A DNA stretch of 33,430 nt from NCBI GenBank assembly GCA_007280905.1, contig QYQM01000123.1, positions 1 through 33,430 on the forward strand, given 5' to 3'. Each line of letters begins with the position of its first letter. The first letter of the stretch is position 1. This DNA comes from Porphyromonadaceae bacterium. GTDB lineage: Bacteria > Bacteroidota > Bacteroidia > Bacteroidales > UBA12481. Positions 25,111 through 33,395 of the stretch are shown here, piece after piece. Below the pieces are notes generated by a model. That model worked only from the letters and a program-made list of their open reading frames with translations. It was not told the DNA's origin and made no database searches. The translations under genes and the position numbers were made by a program.

Positions 25111-28100
25111 TCCAGTTGCGGGCATTAACAAAAGCTTCGAGCCACGGTGCAGCTTCATCCTGTGCATGACAGGCCGGATAATGCGGCCATTGCCAAGGGA
25201 GGAAGGCTCTTTCCGGATGGGGCATCATAACAAGATGACGGCCATCTTCGGAACAGAGTGAAGCAATATCGCCCGGGGAACCGTTCGGATTCCCGGGGTA
25301 ACCAGAATAGGAAAAACGGGCAGGTGCCTGATAGCTACTCAACGGATCCGGTAAGACAAACTTACCCTCAGCATGAGCGACCCAAATTCCCAAACGGCTG
25401 CCTGACAGGCTTTTTAACATCACGGATTCATTCGGCAATATATTGAGATTTAAAAAGGCGGATTCAAACTTGCCTGATGTATTCAGATGCATTTTAGGAT
25501 GGCTTTTCCGGTTGGGGTAAACCAGATCGAGCTCCATCATCAGTTGGCAACCATTACAAATGCCAAGGCTCAGGGTATCTTTACGGGAAAAGAACTTCTC
25601 AAGAGCCTTCCGGGCTTTCGGGTTGAATAAAAAGGCACCGGCCCAGCCCTTAGCTGATCCTAATACATCGGAATTGGAAAAACCGCCCACGAACACGATA
25701 AGGTTTAGGTCATCGAGCGTTTCCCGGCCTGATATAAGGTCTGTCATATGAACATCCTTTACATCCATGCCGGCCAGATACATTGCATAGGCCATTTCAC
25801 GATCCCCGTTGACTCCTTTTTCGCGGATTATTGCTGACCGGATTCCCGAGGGTTTTCTCCGTTTCGGATCGATGCCGAAGTCGGCAAATTTGCCAGTAAA
25901 ATGTGCAGGAAAAGTAAATTCCAATGGTTGAGCCTTATAATTCTTATATCGATGGGAAGCCATTTCCCTGCCGCACTGTCGGCGGTCAAGCAGGAAGGAA
26001 GTATGATACCATGTATCTCTCAGTTTGTTAATATCTAAATGATAATCAAAAGTTTTTCCGGAAATATGAATAACACGGGAGTTACCGGGTTGCCCCAACC
26101 GGTAAAACCGTAACCCATTCTCAATCAATAATTTCTCAACCAGGCTCACATTTTTAACCTGAATGACCACAGCAGGTTGTTCAGAAAGAAGCAGCCTGAC
26201 CGGATCGGGGCATGCAAATCCATCCAGATTAATATTCAGTCCGCCAGAAAGATTACTGAAACACATTTCAAGCAGGCAGGTCACTAATCCTCCGGCTGAA
26301 ACATCATGGCCGCTGAAGAGGGCTCCCTGATGAATCAGGCTTTGAACCGCATTAAATGCTTTCCTGAAATAAGCAGCAGATGCAGTATCCGGTGCATCCT
26401 GTCCAATACGGTTAAGGGTTTGTGCAAAACTGCTGCCACCCAGATTAAACAGCCCATCTGAGAAATCCACATAAATTAGATAAGTGTCAGTATCCTTATT
26501 AAGAACCTGGGGTACCACCTTCCGGATATCGGTTACCTCAGCAACTGTGGAGACAATGACCGTTCCTGGAGAAAAGACCACTTTCCCGTCCGGATATTTC
26601 TGGGTCATCGACATCGAATCCTTTCCGGTTGGAACATTGATTCCCAGATCGATGCAAAAATCACTCAGGGCTTTTACAGCCTGATAAAGCCGGGCATTCT
26701 CACCCTGATTTTTTGCCGGCCACATCCAGTTTGCAGATAATGAAACAGAATTAACCTGGTCCACCAGCGGCGCCCAAATCAGGTTAGTCAGAGCCTCGCC
26801 TACAGCAATCCTCGACCCTGCCGCCGGAGATATCATGGATACTATCGAAGCATGACCGATGGAGGTTGCGATACCGCTTTTTCCCTGGTAATCCATGCTC
26901 ACAACAGCGAGATCATTCAAGGGAAGCTGAATCTCACCGGCAGTTTGCTGAACGGCACCGCGGCCGGTAACTGAGCGGTCGACCTTGTTTGTCAGCCAAT
27001 CTTTACAGGCAACACCTTCTATCTGAAGAACTTTATCCAGATATTCCTCAAATTTCAGGGAATCGTAGGTCAGCGCTTCGAAATTATTGTCAGTGGCCTC
27101 GTCTGTCAAAACAGTTTTTGGCGGTTTACCAAAGAAATCATCGAGTGCGAGGTCAATAGGCCTGGCGTTCGTATTCCGGTCGACGAAAAGGAGCCGGCGA
27201 TCGCCGGTTATCCGGCCCACTTCATACATCGGAGCCCTTTCGCGGGAGGCGACATTCCTGAGGCTGTCAATATCTTTGGGGGCAAGAACCAGTCCCATCC
27301 TTTCCTGCGACTCATTTCCAATAATTTCCCGGGCAGACAGGGTTGGATCTCCGATGGGGAGTTTATCGAGATAAATTTCTCCGCCAACCTGGTCAATCAG
27401 TTCAGATAAACAATTGAGATGTCCTCCGGCACCATGATCATGAATGGAGCGAATTGGATTATGGCCGGATTCAGCGAAAGCCCGGATCGCGTTAAAAACA
27501 CGTTTTTGCATTTCCGGATTGGAGCGCTGAACTGCATTTAATTCAATTTTGTTGGCATATTCGCCGGTTGCAACGGATGAAACAGCACCTCCGCCCATTC
27601 CGATACGATAATTATCTCCGCCCAGCACAACAATTATATCACCCGGTTCCGGGATATCTTTTTTAGCATCTTGCTTCTTACCGAAGCCGACTCCACCTGC
27701 CAGCATGATCACTTTATCGTAACCATAATTTTTCTGATTTTCGGAGTGTTCAAAAGTCAGCAGGCTGCCACACAGCAAAGGCTGGCCGAATTTATTACCA
27801 AAGTCACTGGCTCCGTTGGAGGCTTTTATGAGGATGTCCTCCGGGGTTTGATATAACCATTTGCGTTCCTCCTGAGCAAATTCCCAGGTGCGGTCCTTTC
27901 CGATTCTGGGATAGGAGGTCATATAAACGGCAGTTCCGATCAGAGGCATGCTGGCTTTTCCTCCGGCCATCCGATCTCTGATTTCCCCTCCCGAGCCTGT
28001 TGCAGCGCCATTAAATGGTTCAACGGTAGTCGGGAAGTTATGGGTTTCAGCTTTGAGAGATATAACGGAACTAATATCACTGATTTCGAAAAACTCCGCT

Positions 28101-28783
28101 TTATCCTGCGTTAACGGTGCAAATTGTTCAATATCGGGCCCAACGATAAAAGCAACATTGTCATGATAGGCCGATACTATCCGGTTCGGATTCACTTTTG
28201 AAGTTTTTTTGATCAGGGCGAAGAGGGTTTCAGGCATCTCCTGGCCATCAATAATAAACTGACCATTAAAAATCTTATGCCTGCAATGCTCCGAGTTAAC
28301 CTGGGAAAACCCAAACACCTCAGAATCAGTTAGCGGACGGCCGAGCCGAATGGTCAGCTCCCCCAGGTATTGAATTTCATCCTCACTAAGCGCCAGACCT
28401 TCCTGCTCGCTGTATTTTCCTATATCATTGATATTTCTGATCGGATCCGGCTGATGTTCAATAGTAAAAACATGCTGATCCAATTGAGAGTAAAGGGCCT
28501 GCAGCATGGGATCATAGTGGGAATGATCAGCTTTTGCCGGTTGAAAAACTTCGATCCGTTCAATCCCGGATATGCCCATATTGAGCGAAATCTCTACAGC
28601 GTTGGTAGACCAGGGGGTTACCATTTCCTTGCGCGGACCAACAAAAAAACCGTCCAGAACCAGAGTTTCCAAACGGTTTGCTTTACCGAACAGCCAGTAA
28701 AGTTTATCGAGATCCTCGCCCGACAATGCTTTATTGACTCCAATCGCATAGATTTCCTGCGAAGTCTGATAAAAAAGGATCAT
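25097..28783 (-). CDS. purL: Phosphoribosylformylglycinamidine synthase (PurL with fused glutaminase domain)
   Basis: A cytoplasmic enzyme of about 1228 residues for the fourth step of purine synthesis: FGAR plus glutamine and ATP to FGAM. I use the ATG at 28783; the frame extends to a TTG at 28804, but a -7 promoter element overlaps that place. The N-terminal PurS-like part is followed by the linker helix and two AIRS-type halves (TVEPFNGAATGSGGEIRDRMAGG; SIHDHGAGGHLNCLSELI; SGHDVSAGGLVTCLLEM). The C-terminal class I glutaminase has GICNGCQLM with the Cys nucleophile at about 1076 and PHPER with His about 1189 and Glu about 1191. Length is normal for the fused form. It is convergent with the PurF remnant, which suggests a former purine gene pair. 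Confidence 0.96.
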   Translation of the reverse strand: MILFYQTSQEIYAIGVNKALSGEDLDKLYWLFGKANRLETLVLDGFFVGPRKEMVTPWSTNAVEISLNMGISGIERIEVFQPAKADHSHYDPMLQALYSQLDQHVFTIEHQPDPIRNINDIGKYSEQEGLALSEDEIQYLGELTIRLGRPLTDSEVFGFSQVNSEHCRHKIFNGQFIIDGQEMPETLFALIKKTSKVNPNRIVSAYHDNVAFIVGPDIEQFAPLTQDKAEFFEISDISSVISLKAETHNFPTTVEPFNGAATGSGGEIRDRMAGGKASMPLIGTAVYMTSYPRIGKDRTWEFAQEERKWLYQTPEDILIKASNGASDFGNKFGQPLLCGSLLTFEHSENQKNYGYDKVIMLAGGVGFGKKQDAKKDIPEPGDIIVVLGGDNYRIGMGGGAVSSVATGEYANKIELNAVQRSNPEMQKRVFNAIRAFAESGHNPIRSIHDHGAGGHLNCLSELIDQVGGEIYLDKLPIGDPTLSAREIIGNESQERMGLVLAPKDIDSLRNVASRERAPMYEVGRITGDRRLLFVDRNTNARPIDLALDDFFGKPPKTVLTDEATDNNFEALTYDSLKFEEYLDKVLQIEGVACKDWLTNKVDRSVTGRGAVQQTAGEIQLPLNDLAVVSMDYQGKSGIATSIGHASIVSMISPAAGSRIAVGEALTNLIWAPLVDQVNSVSLSANWMWPAKNQGENARLYQAVKALSDFCIDLGINVPTGKDSMSMTQKYPDGKVVFSPGTVIVSTVAEVTDIRKVVPQVLNKDTDTYLIYVDFSDGLFNLGGSSFAQTLNRIGQDAPDTASAAYFRKAFNAVQSLIHQGALFSGHDVSAGGLVTCLLEMCFSNLSGGLNINLDGFACPDPVRLLLSEQPAVVIQVKNVSLVEKLLIENGLRFYRLGQPGNSRVIHISGKTFDYHLDINKLRDTWYHTSFLLDRRQCGREMASHRYKNYKAQPLEFTFPAHFTGKFADFGIDPKRRKPSGIRSAIIREKGVNGDREMAYAMYLAGMDVKDVHMTDLISGRETLDDLNLIVFVGGFSNSDVLGSAKGWAGAFLFNPKARKALEKFFSRKDTLSLGICNGCQLMMELDLVYPNRKSHPKMHLNTSGKFESAFLNLNILPNESVMLKSLSGSRLGIWVAHAEGKFVLPDPLSSYQAPARFSYSGYPGNPNGSPGDIASLCSEDGRHLVMMPHPERAFLPWQWPHYPACHAQDEAAPWLEAFVNARNWIKTC

Positions 28784-28801
28784 TGCATTACAATTTGCTT
28801 G

Positions 28802-28809
28802 CAAAATTA
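28802..28809 (-). promoter_or_regulatory. -7 promoter element for purL
   Basis: TAATTTTG on the minus strand matches TAnnTTTG exactly, 18 bases before the ATG at 28783. It supports that start over the TTG at 28804. No clear -33 TTG is visible. Confidence 0.5.
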
Positions 28810-28847
28810 TGAAAAATCAACAGGAAACAGGCAGATGGCTGAAACGG

Positions 28848-30218
28848 TTAGAGCAGTTTTCTGAGGATTTTTTCCTTGAAACCGGTAAATGGAGGATAAC
28901 GTATAAAGGGATCTATCCAGGTTGCCTTGTAAATCATTGATTTCTGATTAGAGAATTCAAGAATACCGGCTTTTCCGTGATATCTTCCATAGCCGGATGG
29001 ACCCACACCACCAAATGGTAAATGGGGGTTAGCAATGTGCATAACGGTATCATTGACACATCCGCCACCGAAGGAAATGTTGGAAATAATTGAATCCCGT
29101 TCCTTCCCGGATTGGTTAAAAACATACAATGACAATGGTTTAGGCAGTGATCTGACCAGATTGACAGCATCCTGAAGGTTACTATATGGAATAACCGGAA
29201 GGATAGGGCCAAAGATTTCTTCCTTCATAACCGGATCAGAAAAACTGACAGGATAAAGAACAGTTGGGCTGATAAATAAATCATTTCGGTTATGAATACC
29301 GCCGATAACCGTGTTCTTCTCATCGATCATAGATATCAGGCGGTCGAAGTGCCGTTGATCCACTATCCGGCCAAAGGCAACTGATTTTGAAGGATCCGGC
29401 CCAAACATCAACAGTACCTGTGCGGCCAGGTTATCAATCAGGTTTTCGGCTACCGACTCATGCACCAGGATAAAATCAGGCGCTATGCAAGTTTGCCCGG
29501 CATTGAGGAATTTACCCCATACAATTCGTTTGGCTGTAACTGGTTGAACAGCATCTGGCAGTACAAATACCGGCGATTTGCCCCCTAATTCCAAGGTGAG
29601 TGAAGAGAGGTTTTCAGCCGCCGCCCTCATAACTATTTTTCCGACGTTGGTGCTTCCGGTGAAAAAAATTTTATCAAAAGGCAACTTCAATAATTCTGTT
29701 ACCTCCAAAACTCCACCCTCAACTACTGAACACAATTCCGGTGGCAAAGCGGAAGCAATTATTTCTGCCAGGATATGAGATGAGTGAGACGAAAACTCAC
29801 TGGGTTTGATTATTACAGGATTTCCGGCAGCCAAAGCTGAAACTGCCGGCTTAACGGTCAGTAAAAACGGATAATTCCAGGTGCCGATAATCAGGGTATT
29901 ACCATACGGTTCGATTAACACTCTGCTGTGTCCGGGCAGATTGACGAGGTTGGTCCGTATGGCAATGGGGCGGGTCCATTTCCTGAGTTTTGCCGATATC
30001 CACTTAATTTCATGGAGTATGCCGGCGATTTCCGTTGAAAATAATTCAAAGCTTGATTTCCTCAGATCAAGAAAAACAGCTTCATTAATTTGTTTTTCAT
30101 GCCTGGTCAATTCATTACCGAGTGATCGGATTGAATCAATCCTATGTTTGATATCACGGGTATTTCCGGCGAGAAAATATTGTTTCTGCCTCTCAAACAG
30201 TTCCTGATGTTTTTTCAC
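28848..30218 (-). CDS. Aldehyde dehydrogenase (ALDH3-like)
   Basis: A 456-residue NAD(P)-dependent aldehyde dehydrogenase; the short length, lack of a long N-terminal extension and IEPYGNTLIIGTWNYPFLLTVKP at about 102-124 point to the ALDH3 group, which oxidises medium- and long-chain aldehydes. FFTGSTNVGK at 185-194 is the cofactor loop, LELGGKSP carries the general base E210, and NAGQTC the catalytic Cys 244. GGGCVNDTVMH and LPFGGVGPSGYGRYHGK near the end are family signatures. The start is GTG at 30218, one base after the TGA of the preceding gene, so it is translationally coupled to it. The C-terminal hydrophobic/basic tail (FKEKILRKLL) could touch the membrane. Confidence 0.93.
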   Translation of the reverse strand: MKKHQELFERQKQYFLAGNTRDIKHRIDSIRSLGNELTRHEKQINEAVFLDLRKSSFELFSTEIAGILHEIKWISAKLRKWTRPIAIRTNLVNLPGHSRVLIEPYGNTLIIGTWNYPFLLTVKPAVSALAAGNPVIIKPSEFSSHSSHILAEIIASALPPELCSVVEGGVLEVTELLKLPFDKIFFTGSTNVGKIVMRAAAENLSSLTLELGGKSPVFVLPDAVQPVTAKRIVWGKFLNAGQTCIAPDFILVHESVAENLIDNLAAQVLLMFGPDPSKSVAFGRIVDQRHFDRLISMIDEKNTVIGGIHNRNDLFISPTVLYPVSFSDPVMKEEIFGPILPVIPYSNLQDAVNLVRSLPKPLSLYVFNQSGKERDSIISNISFGGGCVNDTVMHIANPHLPFGGVGPSGYGRYHGKAGILEFSNQKSMIYKATWIDPFIRYPPFTGFKEKILRKLL

Positions 30219-30219
30219 T

Positions 30220-31029
30220 TCAATAGATTGATTCAGACAAGATTTTAACGTCCATCACTTTCCCGCCATCCAAACGGCTTTTTTCGGCCATAAAGCCCAT
30301 CAGATGGGATTCCATGGAAGCCTGGATGGTTGAAGTGAGTAAAGAAGGATCCTTTTTAAGTGATGCCCTCACAAAATCATGAACCAGGCCATAATCGCCA
30401 CCACCATGGCCGGAAGATATATCAGCTTGATTTACATTCCATTTGGTAGTCTGCCTGGTGGCAAAATCAAAATTACAGATCTGGTGATCAACCACATCAT
30501 TATCCTGCTTATACACACATATCCCGTAGCGTGTGGTTTTGAGCTTTTCCAGTATTTCTTCTTCGCTGCTAGTCTCCAGATTGAGATGGCCCAGGTACCA
30601 TTTATTCTGCTGATAAATTTTTATTGCGCTATATGGGCATTGGGATTCAACAGGCTCAAGATGCTGGATGCTAAGGATATTTCCAAATACTCCGGATGAG
30701 CACAACTCTTTCAATTTTCTAAAATAGGGAGCATACCGCAGGACGTGGCATACAGCGACAATTGAGTGGTACTTAACCGCAGCATGAAGAATATCATTGC
30801 ATTCCCGCCAGGATTGGGCGACCACCTTTTCCACGATCATGTCATATCCCAACGGGAGGGTGGCCATTGCAGGCCCATAATGAAGACTATCCGGCGTGGT
30901 AATAATTACAGCATCAGCAAATTTCGGACGTTGGAAAACATCATTACCAATAAGATGTGGCACTGCCCCGGCACCGGCAATGAAAGCACCGAACTGAATT
31001 ATTGCAGACCTTCTGGATGTAGTTTTCAT
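30220..31029 (-). CDS. Degenerate Gfo/Idh/MocA-family oxidoreductase with internal deletions
   Basis: 269 residues, against roughly 430 for the secreted Bacteroidota members it resembles. A Tat-like start (TSRRSAIIQFG, residues 4-14) runs straight into FADAVIITTPDSLHY at 37-51, so the N-terminal Rossmann part with GxGxxG is missing. VCHVLRYAPYFRKLKEL at 93-109 and IQHLEPV at 121-127 are well kept, then the protein jumps to ESQCPYSAIKIY at 128-139, skipping the usual block with the substrate-binding Lys/His. A third gap lies between VDHQICN and FDFATRQ near 186. The C-terminus (SGHGGGDYGLVHDFVRA, SHLMGFMAEKSR) is intact. The conserved EKP is EKV. All junctions keep the frame. Catalysis is very unlikely; it is probably a pseudogene or a repurposed remnant. 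It precedes the aldehyde dehydrogenase gene by one base. Confidence 0.65.
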   Translation of the reverse strand: MKTTSRRSAIIQFGAFIAGAGAVPHLIGNDVFQRPKFADAVIITTPDSLHYGPAMATLPLGYDMIVEKVVAQSWRECNDILHAAVKYHSIVAVCHVLRYAPYFRKLKELCSSGVFGNILSIQHLEPVESQCPYSAIKIYQQNKWYLGHLNLETSSEEEILEKLKTTRYGICVYKQDNDVVDHQICNFDFATRQTTKWNVNQADISSGHGGGDYGLVHDFVRASLKKDPSLLTSTIQASMESHLMGFMAEKSRLDGGKVMDVKILSESIY

Positions 31030-31161
31030 GTTATTCGATCAGGCTTTAAAGTTAGTTTTCGCAACATAGTGCTTAAAAATAAAATAAATTGATATGATTA
31101 TTGTTTTTTTTTATAAACTTTGCAAATATTTATATATTACGCGCAAATTAATCATCTAGAA

Positions 31162-32175
31162 ATGGCAACATCAATATTTTTCACTGAAAGCAGGGACTTT
31201 AAGTTAATTAAAGACCGGATTTTGAACCATGAGGATAATTACCTCGTTTATGTCTATGCGGATACTACCAACGTCCGTATTCCCCGAGAATTAATCACGC
31301 AATTACCTAAATATGGCAATAACCTTATTTGGGTTGATACAGCTGAAATGGATTCTTCCGATCTATCACATCACATTGTACTAACTATTGGTCAGTTAGT
31401 AAATCCTGAAGAAGAAATCGATTTTTATATCGTTTCGAAATCTTCAAAATTGGAAAAAACAATAATTTTCCTTAAAAACCAGGGTATTCCTGCAGAAATG
31501 ATTGCACCTGCACAGGACAAGCCAAAATTGGGAAAAACCAAAGTTACCGGTCGTCGCGGCAGGCCTAAGAAGGTTGAAACCGAAAAAGCACCAGCAGCAA
31601 AAACCGGCAAACGGGGACGTCCGAAAAAAGTTCAGGCAGAAGCCACGGCAGCAGTTGAAGTTGTTGAAACTCCCAAGAAAAAACGTGGCCGTCCGAGCTT
31701 AGCTAAAATTGCAGTCACAGAGGTTCTCCCGTCAGAACCGAAAAAAAGGGGGCGGAAGAAATTAGAAAAGCCGGTGGTTGAGGAAAAGCCTAAAAGGGGC
31801 CGTAAAGCTGCAGTTAAATTAGAAAATATTGATTCCAAAACCGCTGTAAAGAAAGAGAAGAAAGAGAAGAAGGTAAAAGCAGTAAAAGAGATAAAACCGA
31901 GAAAACAGCGGGTTGACAAAGAAATTACGGAGGAGATGGTTCAGGACAAACTTCGTCTTTATGCTACTTCTGATACCGATGTTTCCATGGTTATGAACAG
32001 ATTGTTCAACCTGAAAAAGGTCGCCCGGCCTAAGTTTGAAGCCAAACTGATTGATATGATAAAATTTATCACTCTTGAGGATGATACCATTGCCGAACGG
32101 ATCCTTACCCAGCTTCAGGAAATGAAGATACTGGTATTAACCGGCCCGGGCGGACGGGTTTTTTACAAAGACTGA
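31162..32175 (+). CDS. PIN-like domain protein with multiple AT-hooks
   Basis: A 337-residue DNA-binding protein. I start at the ATG at 31162 (MATSIFF); the frame extends upstream to a TTG that would add an unlike stretch. Residues 1-115 look like a PIN/NYN-type fold: alternating strands and helices with acidic residues (YVYADTTN at 30-37, WVDTAEMDSSD, DFYIVSKSSKLEKTIIFLKNQGI at 87-109). Residues 130-250 are disordered and Lys/Arg-rich with AT-hook cores at RGRPKK 132-137, RGRPKK 151-156, RGRPS 175-179, RGRKK 196-200 and RGRKA 212-216. Residues about 250-337 form a small globular domain (helices, then ILVLTGPGGRVFYKD). The AT-hooks should bind A/T-rich minor grooves. A role in nucleoid organisation or nucleic-acid processing is inferred; nuclease activity is uncertain as not all acidic residues can be checked by eye. 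Confidence 0.75.
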   Translation: MATSIFFTESRDFKLIKDRILNHEDNYLVYVYADTTNVRIPRELITQLPKYGNNLIWVDTAEMDSSDLSHHIVLTIGQLVNPEEEIDFYIVSKSSKLEKTIIFLKNQGIPAEMIAPAQDKPKLGKTKVTGRRGRPKKVETEKAPAAKTGKRGRPKKVQAEATAAVEVVETPKKKRGRPSLAKIAVTEVLPSEPKKRGRKKLEKPVVEEKPKRGRKAAVKLENIDSKTAVKKEKKEKKVKAVKEIKPRKQRVDKEITEEMVQDKLRLYATSDTDVSMVMNRLFNLKKVARPKFEAKLIDMIKFITLEDDTIAERILTQLQEMKILVLTGPGGRVFYKD

Positions 32176-32185
32176 TCAATTCAAC

Positions 32186-32234
32186 AATAAATAAAAATGC
32201 CGCCCGGATCAACCAGGCGGCATTTTTATTTATT
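32186..32234. terminator. Strong hairpin terminator after the PIN/AT-hook gene
   Basis: A perfect 19-bp inverted repeat: AATAAATAAAAATGCCGCC at 32186-32204 pairs with 32216-32234, with an 11-base loop. The G/C core is flanked by A-runs on one side and T-runs on the other, so it can end transcription on both strands, including any that leaves the group II intron to the right. Confidence 0.88.
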
Positions 32235-32241
32235 TGTTTAC

Positions 32242-32264
32242 AGAGACGCAAGTATGTGTCTCTA
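32242..32264. repeat. Small imperfect palindrome beside the intron
   Basis: AGAGACGCA at 32243-32251 is nearly the reverse complement of TGTGTCTCT at 32256-32264 (8 of 9 pairs). It recalls short 'GTAGAGAC...GTCTCTAC' palindromes scattered in several bacterial groups, but only one copy is in the window. Confidence 0.35.
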
Positions 32265-32286
32265 CCCCCTTCCTTGACACAAACGC

Positions 32287-32360
32287 GTCGAGTAGGCCGG
32301 GGGAGTTTCACCCCCAGCCTCTCACAGAACCGTACTTGAAAGTCTCCCGTCATACGGCTC
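32287..32360 (-). ncRNA. Group II intron RNA, domains V and VI (3' end of the intron)
   Basis: On the minus strand 32360 down to 32325 reads as a domain V hairpin: it opens GAGCCGTATG and closes GTACGGTTCTG, with the AGC catalytic triad. Domain VI follows (from about 32323): GGCTGGGGG pairs across a TGAAAC loop with the opposite arm, and CCTACTC opposite GAGAGG leaves a bulged A at 32293, the branch-point nucleotide. The intron should end at 32287 with AC, six bases past the branch A. Its 5' part, domains I-IV apart from the reverse transcriptase gene, lies to the right, partly beyond the window. Confidence 0.85.
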
Positions 32361-32372
32361 TTCCAGATAGAT

Positions 32373-33395
32373 TTAAACGGTAAAGCCATATCTCCAATGA
32401 ACAAACGTATTAGGGTACAACCTCATCGTGCGCTTTAACCAGCCAAAGGATTTGGAATAATTATTCATCCTGAATTTCCTTCTCGCCCATTTAGCTATAC
32501 GAATATTTAGCAACCAGAAAACCCGATCCATTTCAGACATACGGAATTTTCCATAGTAATTAAGCCAGCCTTGAATTTTCGGAGAAAGTGCGGCGGCTAA
32601 TCCATGGATGTCTAAATACACCCATTTATGGAAAGCCAGCTTCCTCATTTCATCCGCAATTCTTTTCTCACTCTTTTTACTGATTGCCGGTCGAAAACCC
32701 CAGAATTTCACTCCATCCGACTTCTCGCAGACTCTTGGCTTAAAAGTAAATCCCAGAAAGTCAAATGCTCCGGGAATATCCCTTTCCTCCATGAAAAATC
32801 TGGCGGTTCTATAACAATAGACCGTTTTTGTTTTGTCGGGATGGATTTCCAATGAATACTCTGCCAGTCTTGCTTTCAGTTTATCCAAAATGAAGTTCGA
32901 TTGCTCAATACTTCGTGTGTGGATCACGATATCATCGGCATATCTCTCAAAAACGATGAGCGGCTGCGTGTCAGCCAGCCACTGGTCGAATGCATCGTGC
33001 AGATAGAGGTTGGCCAGCAATGGGCTGATGACTCCGCCCTGCGGCGTGCCTTTGCTCCTTGCCTGCAACTCCCCATCCTGCTTGTACACCGGTGCTTTCA
33101 ACCAGCGTTCGCCGTAGAGTAAGATCAGCTTCTGACTCGTGTACTTCTGCAAGATCTTCATCATTTGTCCATGGTCAATGTTGTCAAAGAACCCTTTGAT
33201 GTCAAGGTCTACCACATACCATCTCTCCCAACAGTTCTTTGCACACTGTTCAACAGCATCGTGGGCACTCTTGCCAGGACGATAACCAAATGAGCTGGGA
33301 TGGAACATGGGTTCAACGATTTTCTCCAGTTCCACTCTTACCACTTGCTGTGCTACCCTGTCGAGAATGGTGGGCAACACCCTTCTTAACTGCAC
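32373..33395 (-). CDS. Group II intron reverse transcriptase/maturase, N-terminally broken
   Basis: 340 residues from a GTG at 33395. Reverse-transcriptase motifs in order: PTILDRVAQQVV at 8-19, SSFGYRPGKSAHDAV at 34-48, VVDLDIKGFFDNIDH at 61-75, GTPQGGVISPLLANLYLHD at 116-134, YADDIVIH at 152-159 (catalytic Asp pair), and DFLGFTFKPR at 212-221. The rest is the thumb/maturase domain ending HWRYGFTV; there is no HNH endonuclease. Homology continues upstream of the GTG (about nine codons including IPTPD) and is cut by an in-frame TAA at 33423-33425, so the fingers part of the domain is missing or sits in another frame beyond the edge. The stop is 12 bases before domain V, as usual for such introns. 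It may be a dead copy, or simply damaged at a contig end. Confidence 0.85.
   Translation of the reverse strand: MQLRRVLPTILDRVAQQVVRVELEKIVEPMFHPSSFGYRPGKSAHDAVEQCAKNCWERWYVVDLDIKGFFDNIDHGQMMKILQKYTSQKLILLYGERWLKAPVYKQDGELQARSKGTPQGGVISPLLANLYLHDAFDQWLADTQPLIVFERYADDIVIHTRSIEQSNFILDKLKARLAEYSLEIHPDKTKTVYCYRTARFFMEERDIPGAFDFLGFTFKPRVCEKSDGVKFWGFRPAISKKSEKRIADEMRKLAFHKWVYLDIHGLAAALSPKIQGWLNYYGKFRMSEMDRVFWLLNIRIAKWARRKFRMNNYSKSFGWLKRTMRLYPNTFVHWRYGFTV

Noticed and set aside
32186-32287. Class C-type intron insertion behind a terminator hairpin
   Set aside because: The hairpin lies on the 3' exon side of the intron, whereas class C introns insert after the hairpin on their 5' side; the 5' exon is outside the window.
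32373-33395. Reverse transcriptase as part of a retron or diversity-generating element
   Set aside because: Domain V/VI structures directly downstream and the maturase-like C-terminus identify a group II intron; no template/variable repeat pair was seen.
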